A stretch of 64,000 bases of DNA, taken from positions 17,549,570 to 17,613,569 of the forward strand of contig NC_088300.1 in NCBI RefSeq assembly GCF_032854445.1, in the 5' to 3' direction. The stretch is from Liolophura sinensis (taxonomy: Eukaryota > Mollusca > Polyplacophora > Chitonida > Chitonidae). Both the position numbers and the translations under genes were made by a program. This document shows, piece after piece, positions 44,901 to 51,478 of the stretch. The notes under the pieces were generated by a model. That model worked only from the letters and a program-made list of their open reading frames with translations. It had not been told where the DNA came from and did not search any database. The stretch's first letter is position 1, and the number at the start of each line of letters is the position of its first letter.

Positions 44901-46454
44901 AGTAAGTTCCAGTATGTCCAGCCCTCTTCAAGTAAGTCCTTCCGGTAAGTCACATTCCCTTTCAGGATGTCAAGCCCCTTCCAGTAAGTCACATTCCCTT
45001 CCAGTAAGTCACATTTCTTTCCAGTAAGTCCAACCTCTTTTTATATGCCATATTCCCTTCCAGTAAGTCCAACCTCTTTTTATTTGCCACATTCCCTTCC
45101 AGTAAGTTCAACCTCTTTTTATTTGCCACATTCCCTTCCAGTAAGTCCAACCTCTTTTTATTTGCCACATTCCTTTCCAGTAAGTCTCCCCGTCAACATT
45201 TTGTCTGTTTTACAGTAGTTGATTAGCCAGTGCACTTTATCCCTTCATTAGCTTTGTCTGTCCATTTTAAATTGCCTGTTTTACATGTATGTGACAAATT
45301 TCCTTTCCCATCACTTCATCAAACTCTTCTTGTTTGCTATTCTTTCCATCTTTTCTATCAGACTTAAAACTTTCCCTTGGCTGACTTTCAAAAAGGCATG
45401 TGCTTGATACGACATGGCTGCACTGACCCACTCTGAAGTTCTATACTAGTATCTTCTGTACTTGACAGTGAACCTTCCCAGGGGCACCTGGCGTCCCAAA
45501 CATGAGGGGTATGACTTCCTACGAATGATAGATGAGGGTGTAGATGATCGTGTCGGGGAAGATGACATGGTGGGCATTGCCAACGAGGAGGGCATTGGTG
45601 AGTGATAGAAATCCTGTGAACCATCAGCCAATCAACATGTAGCTTTGGTGCTACTACGACACAGCAAATCAGCCCCAGACCTATGGGGTTGCATTCAAAG
45701 CTCTGTTTCTCAACCAATGAAATTTCAGCTTATCTAGTAAAAGAGAGAAAAAGCTTTCAAAGCTGGCCACAGCCATTCGGCTCCTGGCAGTTGAGGTCAC
45801 AGACTACCGCCGGGTTTTCTGCAGCTTAAAGTCAATATGTTAATGAGGTACATGTAACAGGGCTGTAGTTTAATCCAGACTTCTGCCTTTTCTCCACCCA
45901 TTAATATGACTGTCTAGGTAAATGAAAAACTCTTGAGTGCAGTGTTAGACATCTATATGAAATGAAGTTCTACATTTATATATTGTATATTTATACAAAA
46001 TTTCAGTACATGTGAAATTGTTCATGCATCTGACCACTATACCTATACAATCTACTCATATTTTTTCCCTTAAAAATGTTCAAAGTAATTTCTTTTTCTA
46101 ATCAGAAATTACTATTTTGCCAAGTTTTAATTAGTTGTTAAGTCACAGCACGCATTAAAATTGGGTGTTACTCCGTGTGCAGGTTTTGATGCCGATGGAC
46201 ATTACAGTATGGAGCAGGGTTTGTCTGAGGAGGACAAAGAGTTCAGCCAATCAGTGGATGAGTTCTACAAAGGGGACCAACCAGGTGATGTTTCTGAGGA
46301 AGTGGACACCATCGAGCACTCACGACTTGGTCATCAGAAGCGTGACAAACCCAAAATCACAGAGTCAACCACCCAGCAAGGGCCCATAACTCATCAAGGG
46401 CCCACAACTCCACAGAACCCAGAAGTCAAAACTCATGATGGTGGTGAACTGTAA
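26752..46454 (+). CDS. TXNDC16: TXNDC16 (ERp90-like, thioredoxin-domain ER protein), complete gene of 20 coding exons
   Basis: Coding exons: 26752-26908, 27816-27898, 29061-29134, 29518-29592, 31008-31129, 32264-32354, 33332-33503, 34191-34351, 35008-35083, 36202-36367, 37655-37804, 38479-38707, 40383-40513, 40895-40982, 41432-41573, 42569-42726, 43817-43907, 44606-44699, 45469-45597, 46183-46454. They total 2,661 nt, 886 residues, with every junction in phase. A hydrophobic signal peptide (about residues 1-18) precedes successive thioredoxin-like regions. The best match to human TXNDC16 is around Cys474/Cys481 (CFDWTDVC) and Cys83/Cys92, with the same cysteine spacing. Family knowledge: human ERp90 is an ER-luminal PDI-family member that binds ERFAD. 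The expected CxxC position reads KVNTPS, so no dithiol active site is seen there. An in-frame TAA at 26719 supports the start. The exon 10 acceptor is the least certain junction. Confidence 0.9.
27816..27898 (+). CDS. TXNDC16: TXNDC16 exon 2
   Basis: 83 nt between gcttcag and gtaaga, completing the split Glu codon. Encodes EVPRLPSFYREYERSAELLA and then TYHVKCAV, the helix 1 to strand part of the first fold. Confidence 0.9.
28078..28332 (+). mobile_element. SINE family A, near full length
   Basis: tRNA-like head (GGCCTCCATGGCTCAGTTGG, then GTGAGTTCAAGTCCAGCTC as B box), central GGTCGTGGGTTTCCCCCGGG, 3' end ACCAATCAAATAAATAAATA. A similar AATAAAAAAG run on both sides is a possible target duplication. 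Located in TXNDC16 intron 2. Confidence 0.93.
29061..29134 (+). CDS. TXNDC16: TXNDC16 exon 3
   Basis: 74 nt after ttgcaaacag, ending TTCAG|gttgtt. Encodes VDCTQGKSTEHCQ, whose two cysteines have the same spacing as in human TXNDC16, then HFVYAF. Confidence 0.9.
29518..29592 (+). CDS. TXNDC16: TXNDC16 exon 4
   Basis: 75 nt between tttgcag and gtaagt. Encodes DGYELLQMELETMFDVNSIM and SNIL; the FDVN motif matches the human protein. Confidence 0.9.
30458..30561 (+). mobile_element. SINE family A, 3' fragment
   Basis: CCCCGGGCTCTGCCTG, CCTCCCACCATAATGCTGG, ACACCAGTCAAATAAATGAA. Lies in TXNDC16 intron 4, 150 bp before another copy. Confidence 0.88.
30709..30850 (+). mobile_element. SINE family A, internally deleted
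   Basis: TGCTGGCTTCCTCTCCAGCC through CCACCATAATGCTGG joins directly to TACGGCATAAAACACCAATC, so the TAAGTGAAATATTC segment is missing. Tail of ATAAATAAATAAATA. Confidence 0.88.
31008..31129 (+). CDS. TXNDC16: TXNDC16 exon 5
   Basis: 122 nt between attccag and gtaaat. Encodes LVLLRDVPIVQTEEEFAELE and HDLIFSYHRAIGTY, matching the IIFSYVRAIG segment of human TXNDC16. Confidence 0.92.
32264..32354 (+). CDS. TXNDC16: TXNDC16 exon 6
   Basis: 91 nt between gttccag and gtgagt, encoding EHRLFMEVAYLYQSKYKFGV and TTEKSTISSL. The motif EHR..MEVAYLY...Y.F..TTE parallels the human protein. Confidence 0.9.
33332..33503 (+). CDS. TXNDC16: TXNDC16 exon 7
   Basis: 172 nt between ttgagcag and gtaagg, encoding 58 codons that end phase 0 (…SLSLPNV). 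It is cysteine-containing (CMLWALDCK, THCPAVK). A SINE fragment lies 32 bp downstream in the intron. Confidence 0.88.
33536..33745 (-). mobile_element. SINE family A, diverged, minus strand
   Basis: TTTACGTCGTACTCAAGAAT, GGGAGGAAACCCACAATCAT, GAAGCCAACATGAGCTGGAC and GAGGTTCCTGGGTTATTGCA match the reverse complement of the family through the B box. Confidence 0.88.
34191..34351 (+). CDS. TXNDC16: TXNDC16 exon 8
   Basis: 161 nt between ctcttaccag and gtgagt, encoding a thioredoxin-like segment with VVIHTLYLYHDK and FRGIVGIITVNV (beta-strand-rich). Confidence 0.9.
35008..35083 (+). CDS. TXNDC16: TXNDC16 exon 9
   Basis: 76 nt after atttcag, encoding ESPNLPEEYTFQGPLPTAKL and KLKRV. The donor is a tandem GTAGTAAGT: the second GT (after 35083) fits consensus best, while the first would drop one valine in frame. 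Confidence 0.85.
35503..36201 (+). repeat. 54-bp minisatellite registered on the exon 10 acceptor
   Basis: The anchor CAG|AAT (CAC|AAT in one unit) recurs every 54 bp from 35554 to 36202 without a single indel (35554, 35608, ... 36148, 36202). Two unit types alternate (VNHQNGDQSMRE-type and VHHQNDDGFVRH-type in the plus reading frame). Each has a T-rich tract and CAG, like an acceptor. The last unit boundary is the proposed start of exon 10. A TGA at 36157-36159 separates the array frame from the exon. Confidence 0.95.
36202..36367 (+). CDS. TXNDC16: TXNDC16 exon 10
   Basis: 166 nt ending GAACAAG|gtaaat. The chosen acceptor, TTCTGTAAATCGTCAG, is the last unit of the 54-bp array and gives NDDRFMSGEMDIVSLGYFVR in the correct phase. 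An alternative start is ATG 36229 after ggtgag, but its upstream tract is purine-rich. An upstream acceptor in the array would hit the in-frame TGA at 36157. Confidence 0.72.
36812..36814 (+). CDS. TXNDC16: Candidate 3-nt microexon (AGG) of TXNDC16
   Basis: A long pyrimidine tract ending CTTCTTCAG is followed directly by AGG and a perfect GTAAGT donor. Inserted between exons 10 and 11 it changes GAACAAG|TGGAA to GAACAAG|AGG|TGGAA, adding one glutamate without a frame change. Structure seen in sequence; usage is inferred. Confidence 0.5.
37655..37804 (+). CDS. TXNDC16: TXNDC16 exon 11
   Basis: 150 nt between catcactag and gtgaat, encoding a charged helical segment (VEQLDDQVAKSVHDLKKKDL) and the first strand of the best-conserved thioredoxin-like domain (LAVILFYLK). 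Confidence 0.9.
38479..38707 (+). CDS. TXNDC16: TXNDC16 exon 12 (best-conserved thioredoxin-like domain)
   Basis: 229 nt between taccccag and gtaagt. Encodes VNTPSAAFLHAYAEAG, VECFDWTDVCQKENITMYP and VHFYRKGQ. Cys474 and Cys481 and the cis-Pro region (MYPTVHFY) are conserved with human TXNDC16. CxxC is absent at the usual position. NIT is a possible glycosylation site. Confidence 0.95.
39299..40340 (+). repeat. About 50-bp minisatellite in TXNDC16 intron 12
   Basis: About 20 imperfect units of GTGACATGACTTACCTTATC, TGGTTACCTCACTACAAGTC, ACAGTTTCCTT. Units vary by 3-15 bp deletions. Decayed words extend back to about 39010, and the array ends within about 45 bp of the exon 13 acceptor. Confidence 0.92.
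40383..40513 (+). CDS. TXNDC16: TXNDC16 exon 13
   Basis: 131 nt between ggtgttccag and gtgagt, encoding YQLDGFVKPVNKEEVTLFSK and STPVSVLGLMNSDT. SVLGL is shared with the human protein and opens the next domain. Confidence 0.92.
40895..40982 (+). CDS. TXNDC16: TXNDC16 exon 14
   Basis: 88 nt between tgttgcag and gtaagt, encoding IEQFHMVAMENAHRAPFGLV and TESTLAKQ, a helix and strand of a thioredoxin-like fold. Confidence 0.9.
41432..41573 (+). CDS. TXNDC16: TXNDC16 exon 15
   Basis: 142 nt between ctgttttag and gtaagt, encoding DYGVTSPAVLLFKRNDPL and IGMFVSAASLPLF. The SPAVLLF turn matches the cis-Pro loop of the fold (human SLPALLL). Confidence 0.92.
42569..42726 (+). CDS. TXNDC16: TXNDC16 exon 16
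   Basis: 158 nt between gttgacag and gtgagt, encoding MPQVYQQFKPLVLVFLGPGD and FTWAIYTWMNV. Its last bases, CTGGATGAATGT, and the donor are the first unit of the 54-bp array that follows. Confidence 0.92.
42721..43206 (+). repeat. 54-bp minisatellite registered on the exon 16 donor
   Basis: GAATGTGTGAGT (or a one-base variant) recurs at 42721, 42775, 42829, 42883, 42937, 42991, 43045, 43099 and 43153. The first copy spans the exon 16 donor (AATGT|gtgagt). Each unit is a 26+28 half-dimer, so GTGTGAGT appears about every 27 bp. Both strands read open through it because 54 is divisible by three; those ORFs are artefacts. Confidence 0.95.
43486..43747 (+). mobile_element. SINE family A, full length, 11-bp target duplication
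   Basis: Complete copy: head GGCCTCCATGGCTCAGTTGG and TTAGTGCGTTAGCGCAGCG (A box), TGTGAGTTCAAGCCCAG (B box), body and TCAAATAAAT tail. ATATTATTTGT flanks it at 43475-43485 and 43748-43758. Intact duplication and little divergence suggest a recent insertion. It lies in TXNDC16 intron 16, 70 bp before exon 17. Confidence 0.97.
43817..43907 (+). CDS. TXNDC16: TXNDC16 exon 17
   Basis: 91 nt between gtgtttcag and gtcagt, encoding SGMDNLGSTLLYHYTKQPRL and PHICLIIRHK, the cis-Pro loop and following strand of the last fold. Confidence 0.92.
44171..44420 (+). mobile_element. SINE family A, nearly full length, with target duplication
   Basis: Head GGGGCCTCCGTGACTTGGTT with a short deletion, B box TGTGAGTTCAAGTCCAG, 3' tail CAAATAAATAAATAAATAAA. 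GCTGAACTG flanks it at 44162-44170 and 44422-44430. Just upstream (44135-44158), TTTATTTGATTAGTGTTT resembles the reverse-complement tail of an older copy. Confidence 0.95.
44606..44699 (+). CDS. TXNDC16: TXNDC16 exon 18
   Basis: 94 nt between ttttccag and gtaagt, encoding SEVYNFPGVEFSMKTISKWL and REIHQEKVSPS. It parallels the human segment GGQVFAFPSD...LVLWLKKLE. The donor starts the GTAAGT-rich array. Confidence 0.92.
44700..45190 (+). repeat. GTAAGT-rich minisatellite starting at the exon 18 donor
   Basis: About 16 copies of a CTTCCAGTAAGTC-like core, first at the real donor (44700). Early spacing is irregular; from 44984 the core comes at 19-20 bp and then 39-40 bp intervals with CCAACCTCTTTTTATTTGCC between. 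The core joins an acceptor-like CAG to a donor-like GTAAGT sharing the G. Confidence 0.88.
45469..45597 (+). CDS. TXNDC16: TXNDC16 exon 19
   Basis: 129 nt between cttgacag and gtgagt, encoding NLPRGTWRPKHEGYDFLRMI (human: AQEWKPPLPAYDFLSMID) and an acidic segment. Confidence 0.92.
46183..46454 (+). CDS. TXNDC16: TXNDC16 exon 20 (last coding exon)
   Basis: 272 nt after ccgtgtgcag, ending TAA 46452-46454. It encodes an acidic, probably unstructured tail with short Q-G-P-I/T-T repeats and the C-terminus HDGGEL. No KDEL-type retention signal is present. Confidence 0.92.
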
Positions 46455-49020
46455 CACTGCACCAACAGTCCCCAACAGATTTGGTGCTCGGTCTTCACCT
46501 TCATGAACCATCCAGCGAAAATACAGCAAAAAAACAAGTTATGAATAATTCATGTTACAGTGAAAATCCTATTTTTAAGCAGATATATTTTTATATAATC
46601 TATATTTATTATTGTGTGAAACATCTCATTTAGACTTGGTGAAACATGATTGTCATATGTGTGGGTGTTGTGTGCTGGTTCATCTATACAATTTTGCATT
46701 CCATGACTTTATATAAATATATTGTGTGCACTGGTGTGAGTGAAGGTAATAGTAAATAGACAGTAATAGAAAGAGAATCTCAGTTTGTTTCACTGTGTAA
46801 ATCCTGTTTTTATCTATTGATTTTTATGAATATATATTACTGCATATACTGCATATGCACCATCTTCACTACTGCATGTGGGCAATGCCAGTTTGCTGAC
46901 AATTCCACTTCTTGCTAGCAAAGTTGCCACATGTGGACATTGCCTCTGTTTGCTGATAGTTCCATTGCTTGCTAGCAAAGTTCCTGCATGATGATAATGC
47001 CTCTGTTTGCTGACTGTTCCACTGCTTGCTAGCAAAGGTTCTGCATGTTGAGAATGAGTCTGTTTGTTGACACTTCCACTGCTTGCTAGCAAAGTCACCA
47101 CATGTGAACAATGCCTCTGTCTGCTGACTGTACCATTGCTTGCTAGCAAAGTTCCCACATGATGATGATAATGAATCTGTTTGCCCACAGTTTCACTCAT
47201 TGTTAAGAAAGTTTCAAATTCAGGATGCTTACTTGTCTGATATCTGGAACGGCGTGATGGATTTCAACCACACTTTAAACTTCATAGCTGTTGTATACTA
47301 GCATATGAAATAATATTGAGTATAGTATGGAGTATTGAGATGAACTAAACAAATGATGATAATGGGGATATATGTTGACCATGCCACTCTTGGTTTGCTA
47401 TGCTGCAGCATGCTATTTTTCCATTTACATCTATCAAGTAACTTATTGATATGGTTAACTATTAGTGTCTCTATGAACTGCATGGTTGATGTTACATTTG
47501 TTTTCACTGAAAATAAACTTTCATTTAGACAATTTTACAATGCTACATGTAGCAATTTATGATTTTTTTTAAGGATTTAAAAATTGTTAGTTATTATTCA
47601 ATAAGGTTCTTAATTAGGAAAGATGGCTTGTTCAATATGGATTTACTGATGTTTAATATATACTTGTATATATGACTGCAAGGTACATTGTAACTACTGT
47701 TACATACAGCTATAAGGTGCCAATGTAACAGCTGTCCACACTGTTTGTGCTTTCTTAGATTTTCACCAGTAACTTCTGAATCAGTCGTTTGGTTTTATTT
47801 TGTTTGAGGAGATTGTCTATTTTTTTTTTACTAGAAGTTGTTTCTTAATTTTCCTCACATTGTCCTACATTTAGTTTAGAGTACTGGTATCTTACATGAC
47901 ACTGTCTCATAATATTATTGGTGCCACCATCTTGATTGCCATTGCTTTCATATTATTTGGTGACATTTTTTGTTATTATTGAATTGAGGGAAAAACAATT
48001 ATAGATATTATAAGCTACTTCTTTTGTTGCTTGGATTTTGATGGGGATGTGTTGTCTCATTTTATGAATTATAGATTTTATGAATTAAAGATGCTTGATT
48101 GCCATTTTAATTTTTTGTGTTAACATTGTGGTGATTGTTGACTACTATCTGTGGTGTGAACTTTGTTATCCTGTTGTAGGAAATCTAAAGGATGTTTGGC
48201 ATTTTCCAGCCTGAGGTTAAGGGACCTGTATTATGTTGGAGGCATTTTATGAATTTATATCTCTTTATGAAGTAAAATTTTGCTCACACATATTTTCATC
48301 TTGAAGCTTCACAAAAAGTATGGTCCTATTTGTGTAGACATAATTATGTTAACATGCTTTTAAATGTACACCAATGTATACACACTGATTTATCTGTATA
48401 TGTCTATCTTTTTCCTGATTGGCGAGATTCTGGTCATCTTACCTGTATCTTTTATGAAAGGAGAATTTTCATTGGGTAACATATGTGTCCTTATATCGCA
48501 CTGTAAGCCATCTTCCCAAGCAAAAGTAGAAGTTTTCTATCTTACAAACCCATGTGAAAATATTACAAGGCAAGCCTGCTGTTTTCTACTTAGAGATGGA
48601 TTGTAATTGTAATTCATTCTTAGGTGCCATTCGGTAAACATGTTCAAAATCTCTGATCCCAAAACAGTACCAGCCGTTGCCAGAATAGCATCACATCTGT
48701 GCTTGTCTGTTGTTTAAATTGTTTTGATTTGTTCTATTTACTGTTTGTTGTTTTGGGAATTTTTTTTTTTTTTTTGGTTTTGTTGTTTTTGGGAAACAAT
48801 TTTAGTTATTTGTGTGAATCTGATTTAGAGTGTAACCACAGCCGATTCAGATTACAGACTGTGATTCTGAGACAATGGCATGGCAATGGTAAAGAAAGTT
48901 ATATATATATGAGTGAATTACTCATTAACATATTGATGATCCGAGTCAGTGGATAAATGCCTTGTATGGAAATACGAAAACACTGTTTGTAATGTTTTGA
49001 CCAATAAATGAAGATGAAGC
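46455..49020 (+). other. TXNDC16 3' UTR / downstream region
   Basis: No further coding exon seen. Candidate poly(A) signals AATAAA lie at 47512-47517 and 49003-49008; which is used is unknown. Contains the 60-bp array at 46.87-47.2 kb and T-rich AT-rich sequence. Confidence 0.55.
46865..47200. repeat. 60-bp minisatellite in the probable 3' UTR, about 6 copies
   Basis: Units contain CCACTGCTTGCTAGCAAAG, then an ACATG-containing stretch, then AATGCCTCTGTTTGCTGAC. The core TTGCTAGCAA is a perfect 10-bp palindrome in most units. The 60-bp period keeps a 128-codon artefact ORF open on the minus strand. Confidence 0.92.
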
Positions 49021-51420
49021 ATCTAAGCACAGTTGTCGTTGGTTGTACAGTCAAGACGCTCGCAGCATATCTATCACGTCCTCTTCACCTGGTCGCACAA
49101 GCATATATCCTATTTTGTGACAGAGATCATTTGTATCATTTAAAACTTTAGTCAACTGTATTATCAGTTGATGAATGGCTCTGTAGTTGGGATGTAATGA
49201 TAATGTATACTTAAATGACGCAGTTAGTAAACTAGTCAAAACTTCAGTGAATGAAAAACACATGTAGACTACTTTCTATTGTCCATGCATGGCGATATCG
49301 GAAAATTTGGCCGATACCGCTTTGGATTGCAATAAAGGTGTTACCAACTTAACTCTACAGTTATAAGTGTTTTCCGCACAGCGTCATATCAACGTCTGGC
49401 ATGGACTGTGTCTCGTTGGTCTACACACGCAATTCCGTTATATTCACCGTGTTGTATACATGTCATGTGACAGATGGATTATTATTGTCACGACATACTG
49501 CACGTGGTTACGCTCAGGCATTGTTTATTTTCATGGAACACACGCCTTATACTTTCTAACCGCTCTCTGTATCACACTGTTTGGAACTGCAGATGCTTTC
49601 ATCACATAACAGCGAACCTGAAATCCCATCAGGTTATTACGACAAGGTTAGAGGGTAGCGCGTGAGGGAGCAGATTTCTGGCAGCGGCAGCACTTGCACT
49701 CTATGTCCTGCGCAGTCCGCGTGTTTTGCCACCTGGATCTGATCCCAGACAATATGGTGGCCTTCATTCTCACTGATACTTCTGAATGTCAAAACAGTTT
49801 GAAGCCGCCATTCTGGACGTGGGAACCCTGAGATGAGCAGTTGTACATGTATCATACTGAACAAAGTTAGCCGAAGTTCAAACAGCTGAAAGATCACAAA
49901 TATTTTCAGGAATATATTCTCGTCTCAATTTACGACCATATCGTCGTTTTGAAATATCTCGTTCCTCCAAGAAAACCAAACACCTTTCGTTTAATATTAT
50001 TTACATGTTTATTTATGTAAACTAATAGGTAAGATCTGTGTGCGTTTAGGTTATTTTAGCTGCCACGGGTTACAGTGACATTAAGGTAGAACTGTCGAAA
50101 AAGAGATCATTGCCAAACCCGGAAATAGAACCCTTGACGTCATTGACGAGTAACGTTGTTGCTTCGGCTGAAGACAATGGGGTCACATTACGCCAAAACC
50201 CAAACATCATAATACACTGTCACGCTGATACTTCTAAGGAGCCTAGCGTATTTCTTTGAATAGCATAAGAGACTGTACAACATGATCAGTAAACCTGAGC
50301 ATCGATGACAGTGTGATCGTTGGCAAATGGTCACACGTAACCGGTGAAATACGCCCGCTTAATTGGTGCCATTCAATAAAAAAATAAATAAATAAATAAA
50401 AAACCCGACGTAAACCACTGCTTTTCGCCATACACCAGATAACCCTCAAAGATTCGCACGTGCCTATGGGACATGAGTTCGAACTCGCGGTCTCATTGGT
50501 CAGTGGTAATTCAAAGATATACTCGAAACATTAGACAAGCGAGGAAAAGTCTTTGGCAAACTATATGCAAATAATGGAAAACGTCTTGCGTTTGACTGTA
50601 AAGTTAGCCACTCAAACTGGCTGCTCTTTTAATTTCTTAAAATTATTAGGTGCCCAGGCGCAGCTCCTTACCATCACGATTGGATTCAGTTCAGTCAATT
50701 GGTAGATTCAGTAAACTGCTGACGGCTTACTAGAAGCTGTGTTAGCAGTATTGCATTCGTTGAAGACCAAGTCAACTTTCTAAACTATAGTCAATTTTTG
50801 GGGTTCAGCTTAAATAAGTGAGTAAATTTTTCAGGGTGGCCATAAGCAACAATTAAAATAAATAATTTCAAAGCAATGTAATTTATGATATATATTTTAG
50901 AGATATATTGTTCATTTGCCGAGCACGCATTCGTCCAGAGTTTGTAGACACTGTGTAGAACTTTTTATGAATCGTTATGAATCATTTTCATTACGTTGAA
51001 AGTGATTCGCCGAGGTTTCAAACTCATCTCCTGCTACTAGGATACCTACAATAATTCTAATATGCCATCATATATGTCAGTATATATTTATACACATGCA
51101 ATTACATGCATGCAAGTACATACACTCCTTACAGTCGATCGACCTTTCCACTTCGTTTTGCCTTTGACAGCTAGCAATGTGGCACCTTGGGGGTCATCAC
51201 GTTTGAAGTAAACTGGTGCCTTTTGATCAGAGCTTCAACAAATATACAGGCAGGGTGGAGTATTCCAGGCACTCCACACAGTCTGCGTGATGCGGAATAG
51301 AGGAGGTCTTACCACAGCTTCACACCAGTTGTGACCACATGGTCTACAGCTCTGACCAGATGCTCAGGCCAGTGGCTCCGATATACATATATTACATACA
51401 TCATGTCACGGATATCGTAC

Positions 51421-51424
<4 letters not shown>
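49021..51424. other. Intergenic region downstream of TXNDC16, left part
   Basis: No supported gene. A minus-strand ORF at 49051-49263 has protein-like composition and could be a terminal exon, but I recognise no family. A short AATAAATAAATAAATA tract lies at 50380-50400. Confidence 0.5.

Positions 51425-51475
<51 letters not shown>
51425..51475. repeat. (TA)n microsatellite
   Basis: About 51 bp of uninterrupted TA dinucleotide. Confidence 0.97.

Positions 51476-51478
<3 letters not shown>

Larger units (their letters stand above)
26909..46182 (+). other. TXNDC16 introns (overview)
   Basis: Nineteen introns, about 0.4-1.7 kb. Introns 2, 4 and 7 (27899-29060, 29593-31007, 33504-34190) carry SINE copies; intron 16 carries a 54-bp array and a full SINE; intron 17 a SINE; intron 9 a 54-bp array; intron 12 a ~50-bp array; intron 18 the GTAAGT array. 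Introns 1, 5, 6, 11 and 15 are AT-rich and show nothing recognisable. Diverged SINE-like tails of another type (TTTTTAAGTGTGGTGTTAAA) lie near 41215, 37090 and 45930. Confidence 0.75.

Noticed and set aside
49637-49897. Minus-strand 86-codon ORF as an exon
   Set aside because: No plausible donor in frame, no recognised family and no link to the 49.05-kb ORF.
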